Shown: in pieces, positions 6,783 to 15,061 of the stretch
Layout of the letters: every line of letters begins with the position of its first letter
Numbering within the stretch: the stretch's first letter is position 1
Source of the DNA: JAMXLO01 sp964427005
Lineage (GTDB): Bacteria > Pseudomonadota > Alphaproteobacteria > Acetobacterales > Acetobacteraceae
Direction: 5' to 3'
Length of the DNA: 15,567 nt
Assembly (NCBI GenBank): GCA_964427005.1
Contig: CAYRTL010000113.1
Span: 1 to 15,567 of the forward strand
Program-made: the position numbers and the translations under genes
Notes under the pieces: generated by a model
The model's database searches: none
What the model was told of the DNA's origin: nothing
The model's input: the letters and a program-made list of their open reading frames with translations, nothing else

Positions 6783-7877
6783 CGTCGCCTGTGGCGGGAA
6801 GACCAGCAGCACCTCTCCGCCAGTGGGTATTGTGTCCTCGGCAGCACTGACGGCGCGCAGCGTACGCTCGCCGACGCGCACATCGTAGCGCACGCTCGCC
6901 CCAAGGAAGCTTGTGGCGCTCACTTTGCCGCGTATCACATTCGCGCTGTCCGGAGCTGTTGCGCCCGCGCGAGCGATGGCGATGCTTTCAGGCCGCAACG
7001 ATGCGGTGGCGGCCTGGCCCGCTGCACTGCCTCGCGGGAACGTGCAATTTATGACGCAGCCATCATCCAGGCGCAACGCACCGACACCACCCTCTGGCAC
7101 GTCTGCGACGCTCATGCCGCTCAGCAAATTGGCAGCGCCAATGAAACTGGCCACGAATTCGCTTTCCGGGTGGAAATAGATCGAGCGTGGTTCGCCGAAC
7201 TGCACGATGCGGCCGTGATCCATTACGGCAATCACATCCGACATTGCCAGCGCCTCGGCCTGATCATGCGTGACGTAGATGGCGGTAATCCCGATCTGCC
7301 GCTGCAGCCGACGCAATTCAGCGCGCATCTCTTCGCGGAGCGACGCGTCGAGATTCGAAAGCGGTTCGTCCAGCAGCAATAACTGTGGGTGATGGACTAT
7401 CGCGCGCGCGAGCGCCACCCTCTGCTGCTGTCCGCCTGAAAGTCTCGTCGCCGGACGATCACCGTAGCCGGCGAGGCCGACTGTTGCGAGAGCCTGGTCC
7501 ACCAGCTTGCGAATCTCTTCGCGCTTGTAGCGTCGTTCCTTCGACACGCGAAGTGGAAAGGCGATGTTCTCGAACACCGTCATGTGCGGCCAGATCGCGT
7601 AGGACTGGAATACCATGCCGATGCCGCGTTGGTTCATCGGCACGGCGATGCCACGCCCGCCATCAAACAGCGTGCGCTCGCCGAGTGCGATGATACCCTT
7701 ATCAGGGCGTTCGAGCCCCGCGATACAGCGCAAGCTAGTCGTCTTGCCGCAGCCTGACGGCCCCAACAGGGTGAAGAACGTGCCGGGGGGCAGCGTGAAG
7801 CTGATGTCCCGCACGCCACCGGCATGCCGGTCGAACTGGTTGACATAGATCTTGGTAAGGTTGCTGACCTTCAACAT
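6768..7877 (-). CDS. ABC transporter ATP-binding protein, FbpC/PotA type
   Basis: Cytoplasmic ATPase of a binding-protein-dependent importer, 369 residues. Walker A GPSGCGKTT lies at 39-47 with Lys45. The Q-loop Gln is at about 91, LSGGQ at 146-150, Walker B LLLLDEP with Asp170/Glu171, D-loop SNLD, and the switch His at about 204 in VTHDQAEA. The C-terminal region of roughly 120 residues after the nucleotide domain fits the TOBE-type regulatory domain of the Fe3+/spermidine/sugar importer ATPases. This separates it from the shorter amino-acid ATPases (AapP/GlnQ, about 250 residues). The ATG at 7877 is preferred: it lies 4 bases after the permease stop, whereas an upstream GTG (7907) would overlap that gene. 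It is last in the seven-gene operon and the only ATPase gene there. Its substrate is set by the binding proteins and is not known. Confidence 0.93.
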   Translation of the reverse strand: MLKVSNLTKIYVNQFDRHAGGVRDISFTLPPGTFFTLLGPSGCGKTTSLRCIAGLERPDKGIIALGERTLFDGGRGIAVPMNQRGIGMVFQSYAIWPHMTVFENIAFPLRVSKERRYKREEIRKLVDQALATVGLAGYGDRPATRLSGGQQQRVALARAIVHHPQLLLLDEPLSNLDASLREEMRAELRRLQRQIGITAIYVTHDQAEALAMSDVIAVMDHGRIVQFGEPRSIYFHPESEFVASFIGAANLLSGMSVADVPEGGVGALRLDDGCVINCTFPRGSAAGQAATASLRPESIAIARAGATAPDSANVIRGKVSATSFLGASVRYDVRVGERTLRAVSAAEDTIPTGGEVLLVFPPQATVSVS

Positions 7878-7881
7878 GGCT

Positions 7882-9618
7882 TCAGTTGCCGAACACGTCA
7901 GTGCCACCGCGGCGCATCTGCGCGAAGAACAGGCAGGCGATAACCGTCATGAGCACAGTCCATATCAGGCCAAAGGCTGCCAGCTCACCGCCCTGGCCAT
8001 TGACCCACTGATCGAAGATCGACACCGCGATGACCTGCGAGCCCGGGCTGGCCAGCAGCACCGCGATCGACAGCTCCTTATTGGCGATCAGGAAAATGAA
8101 CAGCCAGCCGGCGACCAGGGCGGGCGTCAGCAACGGCGCAACAATGCGACGTAGCGTGGTGAGTGAAGAGGCGCCTGCCACGCCAGCGGCTTCCTCGAGT
8201 TCACGATGGAGCTGCAGTACGCCTGCGTAAACGTAGCGCATGCCGTACGGCATGTACCGGATTACATAGGCGATCGCTATGATCCATAGTGAGCCATAAA
8301 TCGGCAGCGGGACGCGTAGGTAAACCTCCATCACCGCGACGCCGAGACAGATGCCCGGGAATACCAAGGACAGCGTCGCGAGCTGATCGAGCCATCGCCC
8401 GCCGGGACCGTTCCGTGCAGCAATCCAGCCGGCCAGCGCGGTGATGAGCATGATGCCCGTTGCCGCACCCGCCGCGACGGTCAGGCTGTTCATGGCGAGA
8501 TCGACGTAACCAGGAGCGGATAGCACTGTGCGGTAGTTCTTCAGCGTCAGGGCGGCAAGCCCGGCCATGCTGAACCCACGCAGGAACGGCAGCAGCGACA
8601 TCCATAACAGGGTGAGGAGCGGCAGCACCAGCACTATGACGAAATTGCCGATGATAATCGCTCCGGCAATCCATCGCCCGCGTCCAAGGTCGAACGGTCG
8701 CGGCCGATAGCCCTTGCCGGTGACACTATGGAACCTCTCGGCGTGCTTCGAAAGCCGGCCATAGAAGTAGAGAAGCACCGCCACGATGATAACCATGACC
8801 ACGGAGAATGCCGCGGCGTAACCGAGATCGGGGGGCACAACAATGGTGGCTTCATACACATCCGTGGTGAGAACGAAGATGCGCCCGGGCATGCCGACCA
8901 GCGCCGGTACTTCAAAGCCGCCGATGGCGCGAATGAATACGAACAGTGCGAGCGCCAGGATCGCTGGCATCGCAAGTCGCAGCGAAATGCGCCAAAGCGT
9001 GTCCAGCACCGAGGCTCCGCTCATGCGCGCTGCTTCCTCCATGTCGGCGTTGGCGGCGCGGAACGTCGCACCCAGCAGCAGGAAGACCAGGGGCGACCAG
9101 AGAAAGCCCTCGATCAGGATCATCCCCGCCATCGAGTTCACGTTGAACAGGTTGTCTGATGTCCCGGTGACCGCCCGGTAAAGGTCGTTGAGCGGCCCTA
9201 CCTTGCCCAGCAGGAACAGCCACGCGATCACGTGCAGAATGTAAGGCGTGCCCATCGAAATGATCGTGGCAAGATAGGCGAGGATCTTAAGCGGCGCATT
9301 GGTGCGTTCGACAAGCCAAGCCAGAACTCCGCCCGAAATCAACGATAACACCGTGCTGCCTGTGGCAAACACCAGCGTGTTCCACACGCTGCGCAGCGCG
9401 TCGCGGTCGGTGACCAGCTTGCGGAAGTGCTCGAACGTCCAGCCAGTGATATCGCCAGCCGCATCGGTCGTCGTGAGGCTGTCCTGCACCAGGATCCACA
9501 ACGGGGGCAGCATCAGCACTGCCAGAATGATTCCCACGATCGCGGCGATCAGCCGCCGCGAGTCCTGCCGCAGAAAGTCAAACCAGCCTGGACGCGCGAT
9601 GAGGCTCGACGCACTCAA
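7882..9618 (-). CDS. ABC transporter permease with two fused membrane modules, FbpB type
   Basis: Inner-membrane channel subunit of 578 residues, of the iron(III)/2-aminoethylphosphonate/thiamine permease group in which both membrane halves are fused. About twelve hydrophobic segments are visible in two blocks. Each block carries an EAA coupling loop that contacts the ATPase: EEAARMSGAS at about residue 193 and EEAAGVAGAS at about 474. A TTG start at 9618 is preferred. It overlaps the TGA of the upstream binding-protein gene and is preceded by AAGGA at a 9-base spacing; an upstream in-frame GTG at 9648 has no ribosome site and would add 10 residues. The stop is 4 bases before the ATPase start. 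With the upstream binding proteins and downstream ATPase it makes a complete importer; the solute is unknown. Confidence 0.92.
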   Translation of the reverse strand: MSASSLIARPGWFDFLRQDSRRLIAAIVGIILAVLMLPPLWILVQDSLTTTDAAGDITGWTFEHFRKLVTDRDALRSVWNTLVFATGSTVLSLISGGVLAWLVERTNAPLKILAYLATIISMGTPYILHVIAWLFLLGKVGPLNDLYRAVTGTSDNLFNVNSMAGMILIEGFLWSPLVFLLLGATFRAANADMEEAARMSGASVLDTLWRISLRLAMPAILALALFVFIRAIGGFEVPALVGMPGRIFVLTTDVYEATIVVPPDLGYAAAFSVVMVIIVAVLLYFYGRLSKHAERFHSVTGKGYRPRPFDLGRGRWIAGAIIIGNFVIVLVLPLLTLLWMSLLPFLRGFSMAGLAALTLKNYRTVLSAPGYVDLAMNSLTVAAGAATGIMLITALAGWIAARNGPGGRWLDQLATLSLVFPGICLGVAVMEVYLRVPLPIYGSLWIIAIAYVIRYMPYGMRYVYAGVLQLHRELEEAAGVAGASSLTTLRRIVAPLLTPALVAGWLFIFLIANKELSIAVLLASPGSQVIAVSIFDQWVNGQGGELAAFGLIWTVLMTVIACLFFAQMRRGGTDVFGN

Positions 9619-10637
9619 CGGAATATGTCCTTGTAGATTGCGGTCCACTTGGGCGTGTCATCGCGAGCCATCTCGGGCGTGACCACATTCACCTTGAACT
9701 TGCCGGCCTCTGGTTTGTTTTCCGGCACTTTCGCGGACACTGTCGGGCTCGCAGGCAGATAGTCGTTGTCAGCCAGCACCCTCTGACCTTCGTCTGACAG
9801 CATGAACTCGACGAGCAGCCGCGCGGCGTTGGGGTGTGGCGCGTCCTTCACGATGCTTACCAGGCTCATGGATTCCAGCAGCGGCTCCATCTTGATCCAT
9901 TTTACCGGCGCTCCCTGCGCCGCACTGATTGTGGCGTGGTAGTTCAGGATCATGACTGCGAGCGGGTATTCGCCGGAGATCACCTTGTCCAGGACCACAC
10001 GCTGCGCGGCAGGTATGGTTACCGGTTCCTGTGCGGCGAATTTCTTCAGGTATTCCAAGCCTTTTTCGTCACCGAACGTCGCCAGGATGTTGTGCACAAA
10101 GCCGGGGGGACCGCCGGGCGTGAGATCGTAGGTCCAGGCGATCTTGCCCTTCCACTTGGGGTCCAGCAGGTCCTGGTAGGTTTTCGGCGCGTCTTCCGCC
10201 TTCACCTGGTTCGTGTTGTAGGCTGATGTCCAATAGAAGAGATTGAGGGCGGTCCAATGGCCTTTCGGATCGCGAAGCTGCGCCGGCCAGGACGCGGCAG
10301 CCTTGGGCTGATATTCGGCGACCAGGTTAGCGTCCTCCAGCAGGAACACGGTATTCGAGCCGTCGAACAAGTCGGCCTGTACGCGCCGGGCGCGTGCTTC
10401 ATTGCGAATCTTCAGGGCAGTGTCAGATGAGGTGGCGCGCGAGTACTGCACCTTGACGCCGGGATATTTCTGCTCGAATGCCTCGACCATTGGGCGCACA
10501 ATCTGGTTGACGATGAGGGTCGAATACCAGGTGACCTGCCCTTCCTTCTGTGCCGCGGCCACCAGCGTGGGGTCGGCATCTGCTGCACACGCCGTGCGGG
10601 CCAGCAGCAGTGCCAGGCCAAGAAGCAGAACTCTCAT
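9615..10637 (-). CDS. Periplasmic solute-binding protein, family 1 (FbpA-like), paralogue 2
   Basis: This 340-residue protein captures the solute in the periplasm and delivers it to the FbpB-type permease encoded next. A Sec signal peptide (MRVLLLGLALLLARTACA) is expected to be cleaved near residue 18. The mature start DPTLVAAAQKEGQVTWYS is the usual opening of FbpA/thiamine/phosphonate-type binding proteins. NTNQV, LLDPKWKGKIAW and DNDYLPA near the C-terminus also fit. The paired Tyr iron ligands of classical FbpA are not evident, so 'iron' is a family label rather than a demonstrated substrate. The ATG at 10637 overlaps the preceding gene's TGA as ATGA and has GAGG 7 bases upstream. It aligns end to end with the upstream gene product, apparently at more than half identity. 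Confidence 0.92.
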   Translation of the reverse strand: MRVLLLGLALLLARTACAADADPTLVAAAQKEGQVTWYSTLIVNQIVRPMVEAFEQKYPGVKVQYSRATSSDTALKIRNEARARRVQADLFDGSNTVFLLEDANLVAEYQPKAAASWPAQLRDPKGHWTALNLFYWTSAYNTNQVKAEDAPKTYQDLLDPKWKGKIAWTYDLTPGGPPGFVHNILATFGDEKGLEYLKKFAAQEPVTIPAAQRVVLDKVISGEYPLAVMILNYHATISAAQGAPVKWIKMEPLLESMSLVSIVKDAPHPNAARLLVEFMLSDEGQRVLADNDYLPASPTVSAKVPENKPEAGKFKVNVVTPEMARDDTPKWTAIYKDIFR

Positions 10638-11656
10638 CGGAACACCTCGTGAAAAATCGTCCGCCATTGCGGCAAGTCATCGTGTACCATCTGCGGCGGG
10701 ATCAGGTTCACCTTGAAATGCCCGGCTTCCGGCTTCAGTTCAGCAATTCGCGCCGGCACATCCGGATCGGCCGGCAGGTAGTCGTTGTCGGCCATCACTC
10801 TCTGGCCGTCCGCCGAAAGGATGAACTCCTCCAGGACACGTGCGGCGCTGGGATGAGGGGCGTCCTTTAGGATACCGATCATGCTTTGCAGACCGACCAG
10901 TGGTTCGATCTTCAGCCATTGAACCGGAGCACCTTTGCCGGCGCTGATCGCGGCGTGGTGGTTGTACATCATCACGCCCATCTTGTATTCGCCAGCAATC
11001 ACCTGATCGAGCACAGCGCGTGGCGATGCGGCAACGAAGACCGGCTCCTGGGCAGCAAATCTGCGCAGGTAGTCCATCCCGCTCTGTTCGCCCATGACAG
11101 TCAGGACGTTGTGGATGAAGCCAGGTGGACCTTGTGGTGCAAGCTCGCTCGTCCACGCCATCTGGCCCTTCCATCTCGGATCCAGCAGGTCCGCGAAAGC
11201 GCGTGGCATTTCATCCGGCTTCACCAGGTTCGTGTTCGCGGCAACGGTGAGGAAGTACAGGTTGGTCGCCGTCCAATAGCCGTTCGGATCCTTCAATTCG
11301 GCCGGATAGTGAGCCGCGGCCTTTGGCGGATAGGCAGCGACCAGCTTCGCATCCAGCAACGGAAAAATAGCGTTGGTCGCATCAAACACATCCGCCTGGA
11401 TGCGATGCGCACGGCCCTCGTTCAGGATCTTCACTGCGGTCTCGGTGTCGCTCGCACGCGAATACCGCACCTCTATCCCCGGATACTTCTTCTGGAAAGC
11501 CTGGGCCATCGGCCGAACGATCTGGTTGACTATGAGACCAGTGTACCAGACCACCTGGCCTTCCTGACGCGCCGCATCCAGCAGCGCGGGATCGATTTCG
11601 GCAGCGTGCGCCGTCACCGCCGCCAGCCATAGCGCGGCAATCAATATCGGCCGCAT
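10634..11656 (-). CDS. Periplasmic solute-binding protein, family 1 (FbpA-like), paralogue 1
   Basis: This 340-residue protein is the same length as its downstream neighbour and collinear with it. The signal peptide MRPILIAALWLAAVTAHA precedes AEIDPALLDAARQEGQ. Shared blocks include LIVNQIVRPM, KYPG, NTN, LLDP-WKG, GPPGF, RFAAQEPV, KDAPHP and ADNDYLPA. The ATG at 11656 is chosen because GGGGGGA lies just upstream and it gives a canonical signal peptide. A GTG at 11683 overlapping the permease stop is possible but would add nine residues before it. It sits between aapM-like and its paralogue. It may feed the same FbpB/FbpC importer with a different solute; a role with the Aap-type permeases is less likely because those belong to another binding-protein class. 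Confidence 0.92.
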   Translation of the reverse strand: MRPILIAALWLAAVTAHAAEIDPALLDAARQEGQVVWYTGLIVNQIVRPMAQAFQKKYPGIEVRYSRASDTETAVKILNEGRAHRIQADVFDATNAIFPLLDAKLVAAYPPKAAAHYPAELKDPNGYWTATNLYFLTVAANTNLVKPDEMPRAFADLLDPRWKGQMAWTSELAPQGPPGFIHNVLTVMGEQSGMDYLRRFAAQEPVFVAASPRAVLDQVIAGEYKMGVMMYNHHAAISAGKGAPVQWLKIEPLVGLQSMIGILKDAPHPSAARVLEEFILSADGQRVMADNDYLPADPDVPARIAELKPEAGHFKVNLIPPQMVHDDLPQWRTIFHEVFR

Positions 11657-11679
11657 CTGTTTCCCCCCAAGCGAAAGGC

Positions 11680-12786
11680 TCACTGCCCGCGTGCGAGCCT
11701 TCGCTCCATACTACGGCCGTAAGCCGACATCGCATAGCAGCAGACGAAGAATACCAATGCGGAGAACGCGTAGCCCTCCTTGGCAAAGCCGAGCCATGCT
11801 GGGTCTTTCAGAGCCTGTTCCACCGCACCGAGCAGATCGAACAGCCCGATGATTGTCACCAGCGTAGTGTCCTTGAACAGGTCGACTACAGTGTTGATGA
11901 TGCCAGGCACCACGATACGCAGCGCCTGCGGCAGCACGATAAAGGCCTGCGTCTGCCACCATTGCAGGCCGAGCGTATGGGCTGCTTCCTCCTGGCCTGC
12001 ATCAACACCCTGCAGTCCTCCGCGCACGACCTCCGCCATGTATGCGGCATTGAACAGCACGAGAGCAGCCATCGCGCGCAGCAGCCGATCGATTGACGCA
12101 CCCGCCGGCAGGAACAGCGGTACAAGCACGGCCGACATGAACAGCACAGTCAGCAGCGGCACCCCGCGCCACAATTCGATGTAGCCGATGGAAAGGGTGC
12201 GGACCACCGGCAATTGAGACCGCCGCCCAAGCGCGAGCAGGATGCCGAGTGGCAGCGAACCGGCCACAGTGACGAAGGCGATGATGACATCGAGCATCAG
12301 CCCGCCCCATAGCGTGGTATCGACGTAATCGAGGCCGAGTACGCCACCCCACAAAAGCGCAGCAGCCAAGGCGGGGAACACTGTGAGTAACAGCAGGACC
12401 CACACCCAGCGGTGGCGCACCCCGTCGCGCAACACCGGGATGCTGAACGCAACCAGCAGCACGCCGGCGAGATCGACGCGCCAGTACTCGTTACTGGGGT
12501 AGCGTCCATAGAAGAACAGCGGCAGACGCATGCGAATGAACGTCCAGCACGCGCCGTCGCCGGTGCAGTCGGCGCGGCTCATGCCATGTATCGTGGCTTG
12601 CGTGATTCCCCAGCGGAACAGCGGCGGCAGGGTCAGCGCGGCAAGACCCAGCACGATGATGGTCAGCAGCGTGTTGAACACGGAGCCAAAAAGGTTTCGA
12701 CGCAGCCACTCGATCGCCCTGGACCCTGGTGTGCCAGGGGCGAAGTTGCGCCGGAACGCAACGCCCTGTTCTGTGGTGGCGCTCAT
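11680..12786 (-). CDS. aapM: Polar amino-acid ABC transporter permease, AapM-like
   Basis: Inner-membrane permease of 368 residues, close to the family's usual length. It pairs with AapQ to form the channel of a broad-range L-amino-acid importer. Long N-terminal hydrophobic segments are followed by the conserved half from about residue 160: IELWRGVPLLTVLFM, then FNAAYMAEVVRGGLQGV. The EAA-like loop QEEAAHTLGL-WWQ lies near 265 and continues into LPQALRIVVPGI, and FKDTTLV follows. The ATG at 12786 overlaps the aapQ stop as ATGA, with GGTGA just upstream. In known aap/bztABCD-type operons the next gene is the ATPase; here it is an FbpA-like binding protein. Confidence 0.93.
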   Translation of the reverse strand: MSATTEQGVAFRRNFAPGTPGSRAIEWLRRNLFGSVFNTLLTIIVLGLAALTLPPLFRWGITQATIHGMSRADCTGDGACWTFIRMRLPLFFYGRYPSNEYWRVDLAGVLLVAFSIPVLRDGVRHRWVWVLLLLTVFPALAAALLWGGVLGLDYVDTTLWGGLMLDVIIAFVTVAGSLPLGILLALGRRSQLPVVRTLSIGYIELWRGVPLLTVLFMSAVLVPLFLPAGASIDRLLRAMAALVLFNAAYMAEVVRGGLQGVDAGQEEAAHTLGLQWWQTQAFIVLPQALRIVVPGIINTVVDLFKDTTLVTIIGLFDLLGAVEQALKDPAWLGFAKEGYAFSALVFFVCCYAMSAYGRSMERRLARGQ

Positions 12787-13898
12787 CGCGTCACCAGGGC
12801 AACCCGGCGGTTGTACCAGTTCATCAATGCCGACGCGGCCAGGTTGATCGACAGGAAGATGGCCATCAGCAGGAACATGGTCTCGATCTCGCGCGCTGTC
12901 TGCTGCAGCACCGTCCCCGCGAAGATTTGGAACAGCTCAGGATAGGCCACAGCCGCACCAAGCGAGCTCGACTTGATGATGTTGAGATATTGGCTGGTCA
13001 TCGGCGGGATCATCACGCGCAACGCCTGCGGCAAGATGATCTTCGACAGCACCTGACGTGGCTTGAGTCCCAGGCTGAGCGCCGCCTCGCGCTGCCCTTT
13101 GTGCACTGAGAGGATGGCCGCGCGCACGATCTCAGCGATGAACGCCGCGGCGTAGATGCTCAGACCGGCCCACAACGCGACCAGTTCCGGTACCACCTGG
13201 ATGCCACCGGCGATGTTGAAGCCGCGCAATTCAGGGTAGTCGATGTGGTCGCTGCCCGCGGCGTACAGGCCAAGCGCCACGATCGGCAGCAGCAGTGACT
13301 TCGCACCTAACGGCAATCCGCGCCAACGCAATCGCCAGACAAACGGTGTTGCCAGCAGAATGGCGAGTGCCAGCGGCCACAGTATGGCGGCTGTCGTTCC
13401 AGGCTCAAAACTCGGCACATAGATGCCGCGAATGTTCAGCAGGGCACCGCCCGATAACGGAATGCTCTGCCGCGGTCCCGGCAACGTCTGCAGCACCGCC
13501 ACGTACCAGAAGATGATCTGAACGAGCTGCGGCGTATTGCGCACCAGTTCTATGAAGCCCAGTGCGATGTTGCGTACCAGCCAGTTCGCCGATAGCCGCA
13601 TGATGCCGACGAGCAGACCAAGCAACGTGGCTGCGACGATGCTCAGCGCGGAAACCAGCAGCGTGTTGAGCACGCATACCAACAGTGCGCGCGCGTAGGT
13701 GTCGCCAACGGCCCAGGGAATTAACCGGAACGGAATGTCGAAGTTGGTGTTCTCGCCGAGGAAACCGAACCCGAACGTCGCGTGACGCCGCCCCAGGTTC
13801 GCGGAAACCTGCGATCCGAGATACCAGGCGACCGCCACCACAATGGCAAGCAGTAGCCATTGCGCTCTTCGCGCGCGCGGTGACGGTCGCCGGACCAC
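12783..13898 (-). CDS. aapQ: Polar amino-acid ABC transporter permease, AapQ-like
   Basis: Inner-membrane permease of 371 residues, partner of AapM. Visible signatures are NTNFDIPFRLIPW in the N-terminal third, FIELVRNTPQLVQIIFWY, a long central hydrophobic insertion, and YAAAFIAEIVRAAILSV. The EAA-like loop QREAALSLGLKPRQV lies near residue 270, followed by LPQALRVMIPPM and IIKSSSLG. A GTG at 13898 is taken as the start, one base after the aapJ stop. Its ribosome site is weak, so coupling to aapJ translation is likely. The order J-Q-M matches classical aap operons. Confidence 0.93.
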   Translation of the reverse strand: MVRRPSPRARRAQWLLLAIVVAVAWYLGSQVSANLGRRHATFGFGFLGENTNFDIPFRLIPWAVGDTYARALLVCVLNTLLVSALSIVAATLLGLLVGIMRLSANWLVRNIALGFIELVRNTPQLVQIIFWYVAVLQTLPGPRQSIPLSGGALLNIRGIYVPSFEPGTTAAILWPLALAILLATPFVWRLRWRGLPLGAKSLLLPIVALGLYAAGSDHIDYPELRGFNIAGGIQVVPELVALWAGLSIYAAAFIAEIVRAAILSVHKGQREAALSLGLKPRQVLSKIILPQALRVMIPPMTSQYLNIIKSSSLGAAVAYPELFQIFAGTVLQQTAREIETMFLLMAIFLSINLAASALMNWYNRRVALVTR

Positions 13899-13899
13899 G

Positions 13900-14952
13900 T
13901 CAGTGCCAGGTGGGCGTCAGCATCAATCCGCCATGCGAATACAGGTTGTTCATCCCGCGCGGCAACCCCAGGCCGCCCTTGTCACCAAACGTCGCATCAT
14001 AGACTTCGCCATAATTGCCGACGTCCTTGATGATGCGATACGCCCATTCATTATCAACGCCGAGTAGCTTACCGAAATCGCCTTCCAGGCCCAGGAAACG
14101 CCGCGTTTCCGGATCCTTGGTCGATGACTTCATCTGATCGACGTTGGCTTTGCTGACGCCCAGGACCTCACCCCCGATCATCGCGTAGTGCACCCACTTC
14201 ACCAGCCGCGTCCAGCCTTCGTCACCCTGACGAGTGAACGAACCGAGCGGCTGCAGACCACCAATGGTTTCCGGTAGGAAGATCCAGTCGTTCGGCTGCT
14301 TCATCGTGGAACGCGCGGCGGCAACCGAGCCGCCATCGTCGGTGTAGCCGTCGCAACGGCCGGCATCAGCGGCCGCAAACGCTTCCTCGGGCTTGTCGAA
14401 CAGCAGCGTGTTGATCTTGATGTTGTTGGCGCGGTTATAGTCCGCGATGTTCGTCTCCAGCGTCGTGCCGGTCAGCAGACAAATCGTCGCGCCGTTCAGA
14501 TCCTTTGTATGCGCGACCCCAAGGCTCTTGCGCACCATGAAGGTCTGCGCCGTGTAGAAGTTGTCGCCAGGTTCATCCAGGCCCAGCTGCGTGTTGCGAA
14601 TGAACGTGTGTTCCGAATCGCGGATCAGCACATCGATCTCACCGGACTGAAGTACCGAGAAGCGCACCTTGGAGGTCGTGCCGATGAACTTCACCTTGGT
14701 GGGCGATCCAAGCACGGCATCGGCGATGGCTCGGCAATAGGCTACGTCAAGGCCCTGCCACTCTCCTTTGGAATCCTGGAACGCATATCCAGGAATCCCG
14801 GTGTCGATCCCACAGATGAGCTGCCCGCGCTTCTTCACTGCGTCCAGTGTGGCACTCTTCACCTCGCTCTGTGCGCCGGCCTGTCCGGCAACGAACAGCA
14901 GGACAGCCAGCCCAACCCAGCCCGCGACGGTTCTGAGACGGATCCGCAACAT
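13900..14952 (-). CDS. aapJ: General L-amino-acid ABC transporter periplasmic binding protein, AapJ-like
   Basis: This 350-residue periplasmic receptor for L-amino acids is the first gene of the seven-gene operon. The Sec signal peptide ends near residue 27 (AGQAGA, then QSEVKS). Family marks are VKKRGQLICGI, a FxDSKGEWQGLDVAYCRAIADA block, DVLIRDSEHT, DGYTDD and a C-terminal GLGLPRGMNNLYSHGGLM stretch. The ATG at 14952 has a strong AAGGAGG ribosome site 6-7 bases upstream, the best in the operon. Its amino-acid specificity cannot be predicted here. Confidence 0.94.
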   Translation of the reverse strand: MLRIRLRTVAGWVGLAVLLFVAGQAGAQSEVKSATLDAVKKRGQLICGIDTGIPGYAFQDSKGEWQGLDVAYCRAIADAVLGSPTKVKFIGTTSKVRFSVLQSGEIDVLIRDSEHTFIRNTQLGLDEPGDNFYTAQTFMVRKSLGVAHTKDLNGATICLLTGTTLETNIADYNRANNIKINTLLFDKPEEAFAAADAGRCDGYTDDGGSVAAARSTMKQPNDWIFLPETIGGLQPLGSFTRQGDEGWTRLVKWVHYAMIGGEVLGVSKANVDQMKSSTKDPETRRFLGLEGDFGKLLGVDNEWAYRIIKDVGNYGEVYDATFGDKGGLGLPRGMNNLYSHGGLMLTPTWH

Positions 14953-15029
14953 AGCCCCCTCCTTGTCTTGATTACACGCGCCGGGAACTTAGCGGAGTGA
15001 TACAGCCTCGTCACCGGAGGATTGCTCGC

Positions 15030-15035
15030 TATACT
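15030..15035 (+). promoter_or_regulatory. Possible -10 box of the monooxygenase gene
   Basis: TATACT lies 26 bases before the ATG at 15062, matching the -10 consensus at five of six positions. A leader of about 20 bases would result, with the GAAGGTG ribosome site inside it. No recognisable -35 hexamer lies 16-18 bases upstream, so either an activator or chance is possible. Confidence 0.3.
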
Positions 15036-15038
15036 CGC

Positions 15039-15049
15039 CGTGGTCCACG
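15039..15049. promoter_or_regulatory. 11-base palindrome, candidate operator
   Basis: CGTGG-T-CCACG is a perfect inverted repeat placed between the -10-like box and the ribosome site of the monooxygenase gene. A bound repressor there would block transcription. The match to any known operator is unassigned, and chance occurrence is quite possible. Confidence 0.2.
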
Positions 15050-15061
15050 AAGGTGTCCGCC

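Larger units (their letters stand above)
14953..15061. other. Intergenic region between divergent aapJ and the LLM monooxygenase gene
   Basis: This 109-base region should carry both promoters. A good -10-like TATACT lies at 15030-15035 for the plus-strand gene, without a convincing -35. A CGTGG-T-CCACG palindrome lies at 15039-15049. For the minus strand only TGTAAT near the aapJ ribosome site resembles a -10. No gene or riboswitch is recognised. Confidence 0.55.

Noticed and set aside
7878..7907. Longer ATPase start (GTG 7907)
   Set aside because: It overlaps the permease end and adds ten residues before the conserved MLKVSNLTK start of the nucleotide-binding domain.
9619..9648. GTG start giving a 10-residue longer FbpB-type permease
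   Set aside because: No ribosome site lies before it and it overlaps the upstream gene by 34 bases; TTG 9618 has AAGGA at 9 bases. The longer form cannot be strictly excluded.
10886..11632. 248-residue open frame on the plus strand
   Set aside because: It lies entirely opposite the conserved solute-binding protein gene and its translation looks like composition bias.
9615..11656. Assigning fbpA and iron specificity to the two binding proteins
   Set aside because: The paired Tyr ligands expected of classical FbpA are not apparent, and the family also includes thiamine, phosphonate and other binders.
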